A stretch of 64,000 nucleotides of DNA from Aristolochia californica (lineage: Eukaryota > Streptophyta > Magnoliopsida > Piperales > Aristolochiaceae). Positions 63,701-64,000 of the stretch are shown in pieces. Location of the stretch: assembly GCA_029961685.1 (NCBI GenBank), contig JARWKL010000015.1:16676801-16740800 (forward strand), read 5' to 3'. The notes under the pieces were generated by a model. The model saw only the letters and a program-made list of their open reading frames with translations. It was not told the DNA's origin and searched no databases. How positions within the stretch are numbered: the first letter of the stretch is position 1; each line of letters opens with the position of its first letter. Both the position numbers and the translations under genes were made by a program.

Positions 63701-64000
63701 TAAATATCCAACCACACATTAACTTGAGAATTTAATTTTTTCTACTCGAAATTTTTGGATCATTAGGTCTTTTGCATCTTCAACATGGTTCTGGCAAGCA
63801 TACCCACCACATTTAAAACAAGTTAGGATCAATTAGAAATCTCTTTCTTATAGAATTCCACCAAGCTATTAGGTGTTGTACAAGTGGAATTTCCCAAAAA
63901 TGGATAACAAAACTTTGGAGTTCATTTTTTAGTGCGTGAAATAATTTTTTTGACTAACATTTATTATAGTTTTCAAATTTTTTTGCATACATGAACTCTA

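Larger units (their letters stand above)
39766..64000 (+). repeat. Satellite DNA array, right part (same ~472-bp monomer, about 53 copies)
   Basis: This is the same family and orientation as the left array, resuming after the composite retroelement. Landmark positions (SpeI-type site or mutated form) are near 39820, 40292, 40764, 41231, 41702, 42176, 42647, 43120, 43589, 44061, 44533, 45005, 45477, 45930, 46402, 46874, 47329, 47711, 47903 (after a large deletion), 48376, 48848, 49319, 49791, 50259, 50729, 51200, 51668, 52140, 52611, 53082, 53542, 54016, 54487, 54959, 55431, 55902, 56370, 56842, 57312, 57784, 58253, 58721, 59188, 59656, 60122, 60592, 61063, 61534, 62004, 62475, 62945, 63414, 63880. 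Many copies here carry a variant haplotype (CCCGCCAC, AAACAAGTTA, ACATTAATTATAG, GCGAACATGAAC) that is rarer at the left end of the window. No gene is seen in this part. Confidence 0.97.

Noticed and set aside
1..64000. Regularly spaced repeats as a CRISPR array
   Set aside because: The repeats are contiguous 472-bp monomers with no short repeat/unique spacer structure, in a plant nuclear context.
1..64000. Centromeric CENP-B-box type motif
   Set aside because: No sequence resembling the box was seen in the monomer, and nothing in the sequence alone shows centromere function.

Overview
The window is nuclear DNA of a flowering plant, probably a dicot, and almost all of it is one satellite array. 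About 127 copies of an AT-rich monomer (most often 471-472 bp) fill positions 1-34586 and 39766-64000, all in the same orientation. The plant assignment rests on the nested retroelements, which carry plant Ty3/gypsy-type features; the species cannot be named from the sequence. I see no host protein gene, tRNA, rRNA or CRISPR array. The many 60-120 aa open frames are one recurring, non-coding frame of the satellite monomer.

Satellite. A SpeI-type site (ACTAGT) recurs every 471-472 bp, so copies can be indexed; landmark lists are in the feature entries. Monomers differ by scattered substitutions, many of them CpG to TpG/CpA changes. Shared private variants show layered higher-order structure: a clear 3-monomer tandem duplication (1397 bp period, 44.7-47.5 kb), a larger duplication of about 5.6 kb (47.8-53.1 versus 53.4-57.3 kb), an 11-monomer-spaced pair (6.3 versus 11.4 kb), and several mosaic blocks between 19 and 30 kb. 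One monomer at 27.04-27.11 kb has about 185 bp replaced by scrambled, partly inverted filler.

Insertion. The array is interrupted once, at 34587-39765, by a composite mobile element on the minus strand. The outer element looks like a decayed Athila/Tat-type Ty3/gypsy retrotransposon. It keeps one LTR end at the left, only about 59 bp of LTR at the right, a decayed primer-binding site, and a short frame in which a probable gag start is fused to the C-terminus of integrase. About 150 bp of satellite is missing at the insertion.

Nested element. Inside the outer element, at 35201-37274, sits a younger, structurally complete but non-autonomous LTR retrotransposon, also on the minus strand. It has two 428-bp LTRs (9 differences by eye), a 5-bp target duplication (TAGAG), an initiator-tRNA-Met primer-binding site, a polypurine tract and only about 1.2 kb of internal DNA, including a short remnant of the pol C-terminus. 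The order of events is satellite array, then outer element, then its internal and terminal deletion (order relative to the next step unknown), then the nested element. No novel gene system is visible; the points worth following are the array's higher-order architecture, the repair scars and the small non-autonomous retrotransposon.
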